Positions 22,521 to 29,929 are shown, counted from the stretch's first letter. The stretch: DNA of 32,661 bases from an uncultured Clostridia bacterium (GCA_934643825.1 CAKUCW010000030.1:1-32661); one strand, 5' to 3'. Numbers and translations: made by a program. Notes: generated by a model not told the origin, from the letters alone.

Positions 22521-23009
22521 ATGGAACAGGAGATACAGGCGCTGGAGCTGCCGACATGGGAATTGCTGCCGGATATCGGACTGTATATGGATCAGGTCGT
22601 GACGCTGATGGACAGAACGTTCAGCCCGGCGCTGCCCAAGGGCGAGATGACCAAGTCGATGGTCAACAACTATGTCAAGGTCGGCATGATTCCAAGACCG
22701 ACGGGCAAAAAGTATGATCGCGACCATTTGGCAATGCTCATCATGATCGGCGTACTCAAGCAGGCACTGAGCATGGAGAGCATCAGCCGGCTGCTGGAGG
22801 TCATCTGTCAGGGCGGCATCCGGGAAGGATACGACCGATTCAGAACGATGACGGAGAGCATCGACCGGCTGGCGCAAGACGGACGGGTGGAGCTTCAGAC
22901 CAGCGGAGAATCCACGCTGGAACAGGCACTCCGCTCGGGAATCATGGCGGCGCTGTGTACGATACGCACGTGCCGCCTGCTGGAAGCAGATAAAAGAACG
23001 GAAGCATGA
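22521..23009 (+). CDS. DUF1836 family protein (MerR-like DNA-binding fold)
   Basis: The 162-residue protein shows the family pattern LPTWELLPDIGLYMDQVVTLM, then MTKSMVNNYVKVGMIPRP, KKYDRDHLAMLIMIGVLKQ and a helical tail. The central part resembles the winged helix of MerR proteins (residues about 42-80), so DNA binding is probable, but no member's target is known to me. No membrane segment. It begins 15 bases after the GT-C-like gene with AAGGAG in front, and so shares its promoter; it may regulate that operon. The stop is followed by about 140 bases with a promoter for the next gene and only a weak hairpin (CTGTC/GACAG near 23026-23042). Confidence 0.82.
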   Translation: MEQEIQALELPTWELLPDIGLYMDQVVTLMDRTFSPALPKGEMTKSMVNNYVKVGMIPRPTGKKYDRDHLAMLIMIGVLKQALSMESISRLLEVICQGGIREGYDRFRTMTESIDRLAQDGRVELQTSGESTLEQALRSGIMAALCTIRTCRLLEADKRTEA

Positions 23010-23061
23010 AACCGATCTGAGCTGTCATATCTTTAAGACAGAGGCGAATTTGTCAAAGGGC

Positions 23062-23091
23062 TTGCAATTGGGTTTGATTGTGGTTTATACT
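23062..23091 (+). promoter_or_regulatory. Promoter of the peptidoglycan-binding protein gene
   Basis: TTGCAA (23062-23067), 18 bp, TATACT (23086-23091), about 60 bases before the start codon. Confidence 0.65.
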
Positions 23092-23152
23092 AATCATGAG
23101 GACGTTTTTGTTTAACGGACAAGCTTGAATATGAAATCAGGGAGGGCTGACC

Positions 23153-23896
23153 ATGTTTTGTCCCCATTGCCATAATAAAATTCCGGACGGATCGAACATC
23201 TGCCCGCTGTGCTATGCGAATCTGGCGGGCGTGAAGCCTGAGCGCGACGGGTCGGAAGGCGGCGAGGAAAAGCAGCCTCGTCCCGCACCGAAGAACGCGC
23301 CCCGCAAGAGCAGCAAGACGGCGTATGCCAAGGGAAGCAGGCAGAGCCGCCGCAGTCAGGATCGGACGCCGATGATCATTGCGATCGGCTTGATTCTGAT
23401 TCTGGTGCTGATTATTGCGATGATCGTGCGCTCGATGTTCACGGCGGGCACGCCGACGACGATAAACACGCCGCAGCCTCAGCAGCAGGCGCAGAATTCG
23501 CCGGAGAACAACTTCATCGTCTTCGGCGCGACGAACACGCCTGCGCCGGTGCTGAGCGCGACGCCGAATATCGAAATCACGCCGACGCCGGAACCCGTAC
23601 AGCAGCCGACGAACGTCACCTATAAGACGCTGCGCAAGGGCGACCAGAGCGTAGAGGTGAAGCTGATGCAGGTGGCGCTGACGGAGCTGGGCTATCTGAA
23701 GGGCGCGTCGGACGGCAATTTCGGCACGGGAACCAAGACGGCTGTCGAAGCCTTCCAGAAGGACAACGGGCTGGATGTGGACGGCATCGCGGGCGCGAAG
23801 ACGCTTGAAAAGCTGTATTCGCTTGTTACCGTGACCCCGCCTCCGGATGGCACGGTGACAGCGGCACCGGGCGACATCCTGGATCTGCCGGGCTAA
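23153..23896 (+). CDS. Zinc-ribbon membrane protein with peptidoglycan-binding domain
   Basis: The 247 residues divide into an N-terminal zinc ribbon (FCPHCHNKIPDGSNICPLCYA, two CXXC pairs), a basic linker rich in Pro, Lys and Arg, one membrane helix (about 74-92: MIIAIGLILILVLIIAM), a Pro/Thr-rich outer linker with repeated TP words, and a peptidoglycan-binding type 1 domain (about 160-220: LRKGDQSVEVKLMQVALTELG, then GYLKGASDGNFGTGT and VDGIAGAKTLEKLY). So the zinc ribbon is cytoplasmic and the wall-binding domain external. It probably anchors to or senses the cell wall; no catalytic domain is present. The start follows GGGAGGG. A terminator lies between it and the L,D-transpeptidase gene, with only 18 bases from the T-run to that start. 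Confidence 0.88.
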   Translation: MFCPHCHNKIPDGSNICPLCYANLAGVKPERDGSEGGEEKQPRPAPKNAPRKSSKTAYAKGSRQSRRSQDRTPMIIAIGLILILVLIIAMIVRSMFTAGTPTTINTPQPQQQAQNSPENNFIVFGATNTPAPVLSATPNIEITPTPEPVQQPTNVTYKTLRKGDQSVEVKLMQVALTELGYLKGASDGNFGTGTKTAVEAFQKDNGLDVDGIAGAKTLEKLYSLVTVTPPPDGTVTAAPGDILDLPG

Positions 23897-23911
23897 AGAA
23901 CGATTTACGAA

Positions 23912-23944
23912 AGAGGCTGTTGTAGGATGCGACAGCCTCTTTTT
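23912..23944 (+). terminator. Terminator between the two cell-wall genes
   Basis: AGAGGCTGT and ACAGCCTCT form a 9-bp stem around an 11-base loop, followed by TTTTATG. The start of the next gene lies 18 bases beyond, leaving no room for a promoter in between. Confidence 0.85.
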
Positions 23945-23962
23945 ATGAAAATGGGGTTCGAT

Positions 23963-25561
23963 ATGAAAAAGCATTTCTTTATTCTCATTTTGACGGTGCT
24001 GATGCTGGCGTCGGCGTGCGCATTCGCCGCGCCGGAATTGAGCAACGTGATGGCGGACGACGTGGCGCTGATCTCCGGTCAGAACGATTGGTACTTTGAT
24101 TTTGAAACGACGGAGGGCGGCACGCTGGCGATGCGCCTGTACAGCGGCGACACCGGGGAATTCGTCTGCGAAGTGGGCGCGGCGCAGGTTGAAGAGGGGA
24201 CGGGGCGCATCAGCTGGGACGGCATGCTGGCAGACGGCAGCGCGGTTCCGGAGGGCAACTACATCCTGATGATTCAGCTGCGCAACTACTGGGGCGAGGA
24301 AAGCGAACAGCAGCTTATTTCCCTGCACATTTACGGCAGCGAGGAGAGCGCAAACGCGAATATGCTCGATCTGAGCCTGCTGGAGGATGCGCAGGAGGCA
24401 CAGAGCTGGGACGAACCGCAATCCGAACCGGCTGCGGCGGTGACGGAAGAAGGAAAGAAGCCCGTGCCGCAGGCGACGAGTTTCTGGGACATGGATCCGG
24501 ATGCGTATGACCTGACCGATCCCGACCATCAGCGGGCGATCTGGGATTTGATGATGCAGCCGATTACGGTGATGGATGTCGGGCAGACGGAACATGTCTA
24601 TCCGACGAACACGCCGGGCGGCGACCGCAAACCCTATGAGCAAAACTGCGCGGGCGAGCTGCACGGGCAGAGCCAGGGCGTGCATGTTCTGGAAGAGGAT
24701 ACGGACGGCGACGGCTATGTGCTGATCGAATCCTATTCCAACGACGGCACAAAGACGGACAACGAATATATGGAATCCCTGAATGCCAAGAAAATACAAG
24801 GCTATGTCAAAAAGAGCATCCTGTTCCAGGTGACGCCGTCGAGCAAATACGCGCTGCTGGTGGACAAGCTGCGCCAGAAGATGTATATCTTTGAGGCGGG
24901 CGCGATTATCGGCGAATTGGATGTATCCACGGGACTGAACAACGCCAAGCAGCCGTATAACGAATCCCCGGCGGGCGAGTATATTACGGTGAGCAAGGTC
25001 GGCGATTTCGACGCGGGCGGCAGAACGATCGGACGCTTTGCCATCCGCATCAACGGCGGCACGCTGCTTCATGAGGTGCTGCACGACAAGGCGGCGGACG
25101 GCACGCGCATCTATACGCAGTATGAGGCGCAGCTGGGCATGAAGGCGAGCCACGGCTGCATCCGCATCCAGCGCCGGGCCAACGCGCAGGGACAGAACAT
25201 GCAGTGGCTCTGGAACAACCTGGAAAACAAGACAAAGGTCTTCATCTGGGACGATCAGGGGCGGCAGATGTATGAGCCGGAACTGCCGGACAGCAGCTTG
25301 CAGCTCTACCGAAACCCGAACGGCGGAAGCAATTACCACGTTGACGAGAACTGCTCCGGCGTCAAGTCGAAGTTCCTGCCGCTGACGGGGGACTTCACAT
25401 ACGGCGATTTGGAGAAGGATGAATTCAAAAAACTGACGCCCTGCACGTCCTGCGGCGCACCGGTACGCCCGGAAACGCTGTATGAACGCTATGTGTTTGA
25501 AGCCGAGCAGATCGGCGCGGAAGTGACGGACGATGTGAAGGAAAAGTTCGGAATTCAGTAA
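23963..25561 (+). CDS. Secreted L,D-transpeptidase (YkuD domain) with FlgD-like N-terminal domain
   Basis: L,D-transpeptidases make 3-3 cross-links or attach proteins in peptidoglycan through a cysteine acyl-enzyme. The 532-residue product has a signal peptide (MKKHFFILILTVLMLASACA; cleavage near AFA-APE; a lipobox reading of ASAC is possible but poor). About 30-125 is an Ig-like FlgD_ig module (GRISWDGMLADGSAVPEGNY). A Glu/Ala/Pro linker and an SH3-like stretch (HVLEEDTDGDGYVLIESY) follow, then the YkuD domain with MKASHGCIRI, catalytic Cys near 399. The C-terminus has a YH...CSG...LTPCTSCG motif of the kind that forms a small metal-binding module in many clostridial exoproteins. I chose ATG 23963; the start at 23927 lies inside the terminator, and ATG 23945 right after it would add six residues. 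Confidence 0.88.
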   Translation: MKKHFFILILTVLMLASACAFAAPELSNVMADDVALISGQNDWYFDFETTEGGTLAMRLYSGDTGEFVCEVGAAQVEEGTGRISWDGMLADGSAVPEGNYILMIQLRNYWGEESEQQLISLHIYGSEESANANMLDLSLLEDAQEAQSWDEPQSEPAAAVTEEGKKPVPQATSFWDMDPDAYDLTDPDHQRAIWDLMMQPITVMDVGQTEHVYPTNTPGGDRKPYEQNCAGELHGQSQGVHVLEEDTDGDGYVLIESYSNDGTKTDNEYMESLNAKKIQGYVKKSILFQVTPSSKYALLVDKLRQKMYIFEAGAIIGELDVSTGLNNAKQPYNESPAGEYITVSKVGDFDAGGRTIGRFAIRINGGTLLHEVLHDKAADGTRIYTQYEAQLGMKASHGCIRIQRRANAQGQNMQWLWNNLENKTKVFIWDDQGRQMYEPELPDSSLQLYRNPNGGSNYHVDENCSGVKSKFLPLTGDFTYGDLEKDEFKKLTPCTSCGAPVRPETLYERYVFEAEQIGAEVTDDVKEKFGIQ

Positions 25562-25590
25562 GAAAAGCCAGAACCGACAATTGAAAAGTC

Positions 25591-25633
25591 AAAAGACCGT
25601 TTTGCTTTCTTTGCGAAAGCGGACGGTCTTTTT
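25591..25633 (+). terminator. Terminator of the L,D-transpeptidase gene
   Basis: AAAAGACCGT and ACGGTCTTTT pair over 10 bases with an inner GCTTTC/GAAAGC stem; TTT follows. It marks the border to an A+T-rich stretch. Confidence 0.9.
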
Positions 25634-25722
25634 AAATAATGAATTTTAAAATAAAGCGTTAGTCAGCATGAGGATATTAACCGGAAGAAATGAATACAAA
25701 TTGAATAATGGAAAATTTATTC

Positions 25723-25751
25723 TTGCAAAAAATAAAATGGCATGATATACT
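25723..25751 (+). promoter_or_regulatory. Extended -10 promoter of the amino-acid ABC operon
   Basis: TTGCAA (25723-25728), 17 bp, TATACT (25746-25751), preceded by TGA to give an extended -10. It sits in a markedly A+T-rich stretch, 25634-25880, unlike the rest of the window. Confidence 0.8.
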
Positions 25752-25757
25752 ATCGCC

Positions 25758-25914
25758 ACATCGAATAAATCAAAAGCAAAAAATTCAAAACGAACGATGT
25801 AATGGGCTGATAAGCGGGAATAAACCGAATTCAATGCAGGAATTGAAATTAAAAAATTCAATTTATAAATATGCGTGCAGAAACGCGAGTCAAAGACGAC
25901 GGGAGTGTTCAGAG
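25758..25914 (+). promoter_or_regulatory. Long leader with alternating TTCAAT/ATTGAA arms
   Basis: The untranslated leader is about 157 bases. TTCAAT (25830-25835), ATTGAA (25842-25847) and TTCAAT (25857-25862) allow the middle arm to pair with either neighbour, giving two mutually exclusive A+T-rich hairpins. No known riboswitch pattern is recognised. The same words could instead be protein-binding half-sites. Confidence 0.35.
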
Positions 25915-26637
25915 ATGATTAAGCTGAAAAACGTGCATAAGACATTCGGACATCTGGAAGTGCTCAAGGGCATCGATTTGGAAGTCGCGAAGGGCGAAAA
26001 GCTGGTCATCATCGGACCGAGCGGTTCGGGAAAAAGCACACTGATCCGCTGCATGAACGGTTTGGAGGAAGTGACGAAGGGCGAGGTATACATCGACGGG
26101 CACCTGATGACGCACAAGACGCGTGCGGCGCTGAACCGGCAGTATTCCTCGATGGTCTTTCAGCAGTTCAACCTGTATCCGCATCTGACGGTGATGGAAA
26201 ACCTGACGCTGGCGCCCATCAAACTCAAAAAAGTGCCAAAGGAAGAAGCGGAGGAGCTGGCGATGGCGAACCTGCGGCGGGTCGGGCTGGAAAAGAAGGC
26301 GTTTGTTTACCCGACGACGCTCTCCGGCGGTCAGCAGCAGCGCATCGCGATTGCGCGGTCGCTGACGATGAAGAACCCGGTCATCTATTTTGACGAGCCG
26401 ACGAGCGCACTGGATCCGGAGATGGTTCAGGAGGTGCTGGACATCATGGTCGAGCTGGGGCACGACAACATTACGATGGTCGTGGTCACGCACGAGATGG
26501 GGTTTGCGCGGGAGGTTGCCGACCGTGTGGTCTTCTGCGACGGCGGACATATTCTGGAGCAGGGTACGCCGGAACATTTCTTCACGAACCCGGAAAACGA
26601 ACGGACAAAGGCGTTCCTATCCAAGATTTTGAGATGA
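25915..26637 (+). CDS. Polar amino-acid ABC transporter, ATP-binding protein
   Basis: The 240-residue protein is the ATPase of a polar amino-acid importer (GlnQ/ArtP type). It has Walker A GPSGSGKST near residue 36, the Q-loop VFQQFNLYPHLTVMENL, signature LSGGQQQRIAIARSL, Walker B VIYFDEPTSALDPE and the switch histidine in VVVTHEMGFAREVADR. The start follows GGGAG in the spacing expected for MIKLKNVHKTFG, the usual family start; further upstream frames belong to the leader. It is the first gene of an operon ordered ATPase, binding protein, permease, permease, the same as glnQHMP of Bacillus subtilis. The substrate is probably glutamine, glutamate or another polar amino acid, but cannot be fixed from sequence. 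Confidence 0.95.
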   Translation: MIKLKNVHKTFGHLEVLKGIDLEVAKGEKLVIIGPSGSGKSTLIRCMNGLEEVTKGEVYIDGHLMTHKTRAALNRQYSSMVFQQFNLYPHLTVMENLTLAPIKLKKVPKEEAEELAMANLRRVGLEKKAFVYPTTLSGGQQQRIAIARSLTMKNPVIYFDEPTSALDPEMVQEVLDIMVELGHDNITMVVVTHEMGFAREVADRVVFCDGGHILEQGTPEHFFTNPENERTKAFLSKILR

Positions 26638-26693
26638 CAAAAGAGAAGTGATCGGGGAAAGACTCCGGCGGTTCTTTTGATATTTTCCATTAT
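26638..26693 (+). other. Imperfect hairpin between ATPase and binding-protein genes
   Basis: CAAAAGA and TCTTTTG outer arms with an inner CGG/CCG stem, followed by a short T-rich run (ATATTTTCC). It may reduce read-through or stabilise the downstream messenger. Confidence 0.4.
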
Positions 26694-26709
26694 AAGGAGG
26701 ACATGACGT

Positions 26710-27492
26710 ATGAAAAAGATTCTTGCAGCAGCATTGGCTCTGTGCATGACGATGGGCGCGACGGCTCTGGCTGAAGGCACTTTCCGCGTGGGCGTCAAAC
26801 AGGATGTTTACGGCTTCGGCTATTATGACGAGGCGACGGGCGAGTTCTCCGGCATGGAGATCGAATTGGGCGAAAAGCTCGCCGAGGCACTGGGTTATGA
26901 CGATGTGGAGTATACGGCGGTGACCGCAGCGACTCGCGGTCAGATGCTCGACAACGACGAATTGGATTGCGTCATTGCGACGTTTACCATCAAACCGGAG
27001 CGCAAAGAAAGCTGGGATTTCAGCACGCCGTATTATGTGGACGCGGTGACTGTGCTGGTGAAGGACGCATCCGGCATCACGGATCTGGCGGGGCTGAAGG
27101 GAAAGACGGTCGGCGTATCCTCCGGCTCGACCTCCGCAAAGGCGCTTTCCAAGGCGATGGCGGAAGCCGGAGTCATCGATGCGTTTGATGAGGATGCGTT
27201 TGATGCGGCGACGTTCAACGGCGGCGTGAAGTTCAAGATCTTTGACGACTATCCGGCGATTTCGATGGCGCTGGACGCCGGCGACGTGGATGCGTTCTGC
27301 GTGGATAAATCCATTCTGGCGAACTACAAGACGGACGGTCGCAGCTTCATCGAGGATTCCTTCTCGCCGCAGGAGTATGGTGTGGCGACCAAGAAGGGCT
27401 CTGAGCTGAGCGGCAAGATCGAGGCTTTGATTACGGAATGGCTGGCGGACGGCACGATCGACGGCATGATCAAAGAGTGGGGCTTGGAGTAA
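26710..27492 (+). CDS. Amino-acid ABC transporter substrate-binding protein
   Basis: The 260-residue protein is an extracellular solute-binding protein of family 3 (SBP_bac_3), which captures the amino acid outside the membrane. A signal peptide (MKKILAAALALCMTMGATALA) ends near residue 21, followed by TFRVGVKQDVYGFGYYD, FSGMEIELGEKLAEALG, VTAATRGQMLDNDELDCVIA, FSTPYYVDAVTVLV and GLKGKTVGVSSGSTSAKAL, the normal lobe order, to MIKEWGLE. There is no cysteine in a lipobox; Cys12 lies in the hydrophobic core. In a Gram-positive such proteins are usually lipid-anchored, so this one may be released or held by the permeases. AAGGAGG precedes the start by nine bases. Confidence 0.93.
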   Translation: MKKILAAALALCMTMGATALAEGTFRVGVKQDVYGFGYYDEATGEFSGMEIELGEKLAEALGYDDVEYTAVTAATRGQMLDNDELDCVIATFTIKPERKESWDFSTPYYVDAVTVLVKDASGITDLAGLKGKTVGVSSGSTSAKALSKAMAEAGVIDAFDEDAFDAATFNGGVKFKIFDDYPAISMALDAGDVDAFCVDKSILANYKTDGRSFIEDSFSPQEYGVATKKGSELSGKIEALITEWLADGTIDGMIKEWGLE

Positions 27493-27529
27493 GGCAGTGG
27501 AGAGGATTGAGGCTTTACCTCAAACCCCG

Positions 27530-27550
27530 GCGGGGAACCGAGTTCCCCGC
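27530..27550 (+). other. Stable hairpin after the binding-protein gene
   Basis: GCGGGGAA-ccgag-TTCCCCGC, a perfect 8-bp stem with no T-run. In its position between binding protein and permease it resembles the mRNA-stabilising hairpins that raise binding-protein over permease yield in other ABC operons; this is inference. Confidence 0.6.
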
Positions 27551-27607
27551 ATTCTTCTTCGCTTTGCGCCGGCATGAACCGGATTAAGCCTATGGCGGTC
27601 GTTCGAT

Positions 27608-27693
27608 GAGCCGCCGCGAAGCGGAGAAGAAAGTCTGAAAGCCGAGAAATGAAATCTCCCTCGGGCAGATTCGGGCGGCTGCTTGACGTAACC
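27608..27693 (+). repeat. Decayed repeat C inside the ABC operon
   Basis: GAGCCGCCGCGAAGCGGAGAAGA, then AGTCTGA, GAAATGAAATCTCCCTCGGGCAG, CGGGCGGCTGC and GACGTAACC follow the order of repeat C, but both hairpins are damaged. It fills the gap before the first permease gene. Confidence 0.5.
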
Positions 27694-27708
27694 TGAAAAA
27701 AGGATGTG

Positions 27709-28437
27709 ATGAATGTGGAAACGATTTTCAGCGAGAAAGCGTGGGCAACGGTATGGCGGTATCGTGCGACGTTCTTGAATGGGCTGCTCAATACGCTGGA
27801 AAGCGCTGTGGTGGGTCTGGGCATCGCGCTGATCATCGGATTCACATTGGGCTTGATGGCGACCAGCGGAAAACGCGCACTGCGCATCATCGCCCGAATC
27901 TACGTCGAGTTCTTCCAGAATACGCCGCTGATTTTGCAGGTCTGCTTCCTGTATTACGCGCTCGCCTATTCGGGTGTGAAGATATCGGTGGTGGTCGTCG
28001 GATTCATCGCGCTGGGCTTTTATCACGGAGCGTATGTCGCGGAGGTTGTGCGGGCGGGCATACAGGCTGTGCCCTGCGGACAGTTCGACGCGGCGTGGGC
28101 GCAGGGATTTGGCTACACAGAGACGATGAAGCACATCATTTTGCCGCAGACCATCAAAATCATTCTGCCGCCGATGGTCAATCAGGTGGTGGCGCTCATC
28201 AAGAACACATCGTGCCTGTTTATCATCGGCGGAGCGGATCTGATTGCGACGACCTATAACTTCGTTACGGGCGAAAGCACGGGCGGCGCGTATGGTCCGG
28301 CGTATTTGATCGGCGGATTGCTGTTCTTCGTGGTCTGTTATCCGCTGTCGATGATGGCGGGCAGATGGGAGAGCAGGCTCAAGGAACGCGAAAAAGCGCA
28401 GGTTGAGGAGATTGAAGAGAAGGAGGCGACGGTATGA
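27709..28437 (+). CDS. Amino-acid ABC transporter permease 1
   Basis: The 242-residue membrane protein belongs to the HisM/GlnP permease family. It has about five membrane helices: FLNGLLNTLESAVVGLGIALIIG near the N-terminus, the coupling-helix EAA-type loop GIQAVPCGQFDAAWAQGFGYTETMKHIILPQ that contacts the ATPase, and a final helix ILIGGLLFFVVCY-type before a charged tail (RLKEREKAQVEEIEEKE). The ATG at 27709 is taken, with AAAAAGG five to six bases upstream; a GTG one codon earlier is possible. It overlaps the second permease gene by four bases (ATGA), so the two halves of the channel are made in a coupled way. It is separated from the binding-protein gene by 216 bases that hold a hairpin and a decayed repeat. 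Confidence 0.93.
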   Translation: MNVETIFSEKAWATVWRYRATFLNGLLNTLESAVVGLGIALIIGFTLGLMATSGKRALRIIARIYVEFFQNTPLILQVCFLYYALAYSGVKISVVVVGFIALGFYHGAYVAEVVRAGIQAVPCGQFDAAWAQGFGYTETMKHIILPQTIKIILPPMVNQVVALIKNTSCLFIIGGADLIATTYNFVTGESTGGAYGPAYLIGGLLFFVVCYPLSMMAGRWESRLKEREKAQVEEIEEKEATV

Positions 28438-29216
28438 GCAGCTTCCTTCAGGATCTCAAGGGGAGTTTCGACATCCTTGCCAATCCGGATGTCATCAGCT
28501 ATCTGATGCGCGGCTTGATGTTCACACTCGCCATTTCCGTCATTGCAATCGTATTCAGTCTGATCGTCGGCGTGATCCTTGCGCTGGCGCGGAACTATTG
28601 CACACGCGGTGCGGCGCGTATCCTGCGGAGAATTGCTTCTATATATATCGAGCTGTTTCGCAACACGCCGCTGATGCTTTGGATGTTCGTGTGCTTTGTG
28701 CTTTGCCCGGCGCCGGCAGTGAGCAAGGCGTTTGCGCAGCTGCTGGGCATGAACTCGACGGTTGCGGTCAAGACGCTGTTTAAGGCGATTGTCGCGCTGA
28801 CGCTGTTCACGTCTGCCATCATGGCAGAGATCATACGCGGCGGGCTGAACGCCGTTCCGAAAGGACAATTTGAGGCGGCATACTCGCAGGGGTTCGGCAC
28901 CTTCCGGACGATGACGCTGATTGTGCTTCCGCAGGCGGTCAAGAGCATTGTGCCGACGCTGCTCTCGCAGATGATCACGACCATCAAGGACAGCAGCTAC
29001 ATGGCGAGTCTGGTGACGGTGGAGCTGATGGCGTGTACGAAGCTCATCATCAGCAAGGCTAACGCCTATAACGGAACATGGGTTGATCGATTCAATCGGG
29101 GAACGATCCATGTGACGGATGTATTCGTGCTGTTTGGGTTCGCGTTTCTGGTATACTTCGCTATCAACTTTACGCTGTCGTGCGTGGTCAGGCGGATGAG
29201 AAGCCGGCGGAACTGA
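28434..29216 (+). CDS. Amino-acid ABC transporter permease 2
   Basis: The 260-residue protein is the second permease of the importer, paralogous to the first: YLMRGLMFTLAISVIAIVFSLIVGVILALAR-type first helices, RRIASIYIELFRNTPLMLWMF, the EAA-type loop GGLNAVPKGQFEAAYSQGFGTFRTMTLIVLPQ, and a C-terminal helix FGFAFLVYFAINFTLSCVVRR. It is a little longer than usual owing to a loop between helices (CPAPAVSKAFAQLLGMNSTV) and to TWVDRFNRGTIHVTD before the last helix. Start codon overlaps the previous stop. A terminator follows at 29235, closing the operon. Confidence 0.93.
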   Translation: MSSFLQDLKGSFDILANPDVISYLMRGLMFTLAISVIAIVFSLIVGVILALARNYCTRGAARILRRIASIYIELFRNTPLMLWMFVCFVLCPAPAVSKAFAQLLGMNSTVAVKTLFKAIVALTLFTSAIMAEIIRGGLNAVPKGQFEAAYSQGFGTFRTMTLIVLPQAVKSIVPTLLSQMITTIKDSSYMASLVTVELMACTKLIISKANAYNGTWVDRFNRGTIHVTDVFVLFGFAFLVYFAINFTLSCVVRRMRSRRN

Positions 29217-29234
29217 AAAATAGGGAATCATGGA

Positions 29235-29271
29235 AGATGTTCTTCTCGATGCGGGGAGGGCATCTTTTTTT
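29235..29271 (+). terminator. Terminator of the amino-acid ABC operon
   Basis: AGATG and CATCT outer arms with an inner TCTC/GGAG pairing, followed by seven T. Confidence 0.75.
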
Positions 29272-29735
29272 GACGCGTAGGAAATTGCGGGGAGGAGCGG
29301 CGAAAAAGAAAATGTGGCTGACCGGAATCTCCGCGCCCGGGAGAGCAGAGAGGGCGAAACGAAAAACGGGCAAAACATCGGACGTCTGATCGGAGGCACT
29401 GAATCGTGCTAAAGCGCGAAAGCAAAAACCGAAAAAAGGTGAAAATCGGATGGATTGTTGGAGAAAATAAATGAGTGAATGTGCAAAATATACAAAAATA
29501 AGCGAAGCGGGACGCTGAAAGTTTGTGAATGATTTGCGTATAAGCGCTATGAAACGCTCGGCAACGTTGACATGAATCGTTTAAATGAAACGCACGGAAG
29601 CGTGGATATAGGAAACGCAAAATAAGAGAAAGGATGAGAGCCGAAAAAGGCAAGCGTGGATTGAAAAATCGGGAAGTGGGCAGAAAAACGGACAAAGAAG
29701 AAAAAACTCAAAAAAATCGAAAAAAATTTCAAAAA
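29272..29735 (+). other. Non-coding, purine-rich stretch upstream of the S10 operon
   Basis: About 460 bases in which A and G dominate on the + strand, ending in A-tracts (29701-29736) that could serve as an UP element for the rpsJ promoter. No open frame with a ribosome site or family resemblance is seen on either strand. The minus-strand frame over 29228-29695 is low-complexity and looks accidental. Confidence 0.5.
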
Positions 29736-29740
29736 AGGGG

Positions 29741-29769
29741 TTGCAATTCTCCGAAAAATAGAATATAAT
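29741..29769 (+). promoter_or_regulatory. Promoter of the S10 (rpsJ) operon
   Basis: TTGCAA (29741-29746), 17 bp, TATAAT (29764-29769), preceded by a series of A-tracts typical of UP elements of strong ribosomal promoters. Confidence 0.88.
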
Positions 29770-29775
29770 GTGGCA

Positions 29776-29925
29776 GATGTCTGCAAAGGGGATGAAGTAA
29801 CAGATTGCTCACTGGCCGGTGAGGGAACTGTTATGGACCATGTCCGCCAATCGGACGACGGCTCAAGATCCGTCATGCAGGGCAAAAGCCAAGCAAGTCG
29901 TACTTGAGTACGAACAAGGAGGAAA
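29776..29925 (+). promoter_or_regulatory. Structured rpsJ leader with four consecutive hairpins
   Basis: In order: CTCAC-tggccg-GTGAG near 29808, GTCCG-ccaat-CGGAC near 29842, GACGG-ctcaagat-CCGTC near 29856, and TCGTAC-ttga-GTACGA at 29898-29913 just before the Shine-Dalgarno AAGGAGG. About 150 bases of leader. Autogenous control by a ribosomal protein of the operon, for example L4 or L3, is plausible from the position; I do not recognise a catalogued motif. Confidence 0.5.
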
Positions 29926-29929
29926 AGAA

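Noticed and set aside
23090..25339. 749-residue minus-strand frame over the cell-wall genes
   Set aside because: Antisense of two recognisable genes, Arg/His-rich, with no initiation signals.
25700..25725. CodY box before the ABC operon
   Set aside because: Only the half GGAAAATT fits the consensus AATTTTCWGAAAATT; the other half has too many mismatches.
29567..29586. Second promoter in the gap before rpsJ (TTGACA at 29567)
   Set aside because: No acceptable -10 box lies 16-18 bases downstream; TTAAAT is only 8 bases away.
29228..29695. 155-residue minus-strand frame with hydrophobic look
   Set aside because: The Phe/Leu/Ser-rich product follows from the purine bias of the + strand; no ribosome site or family marks.
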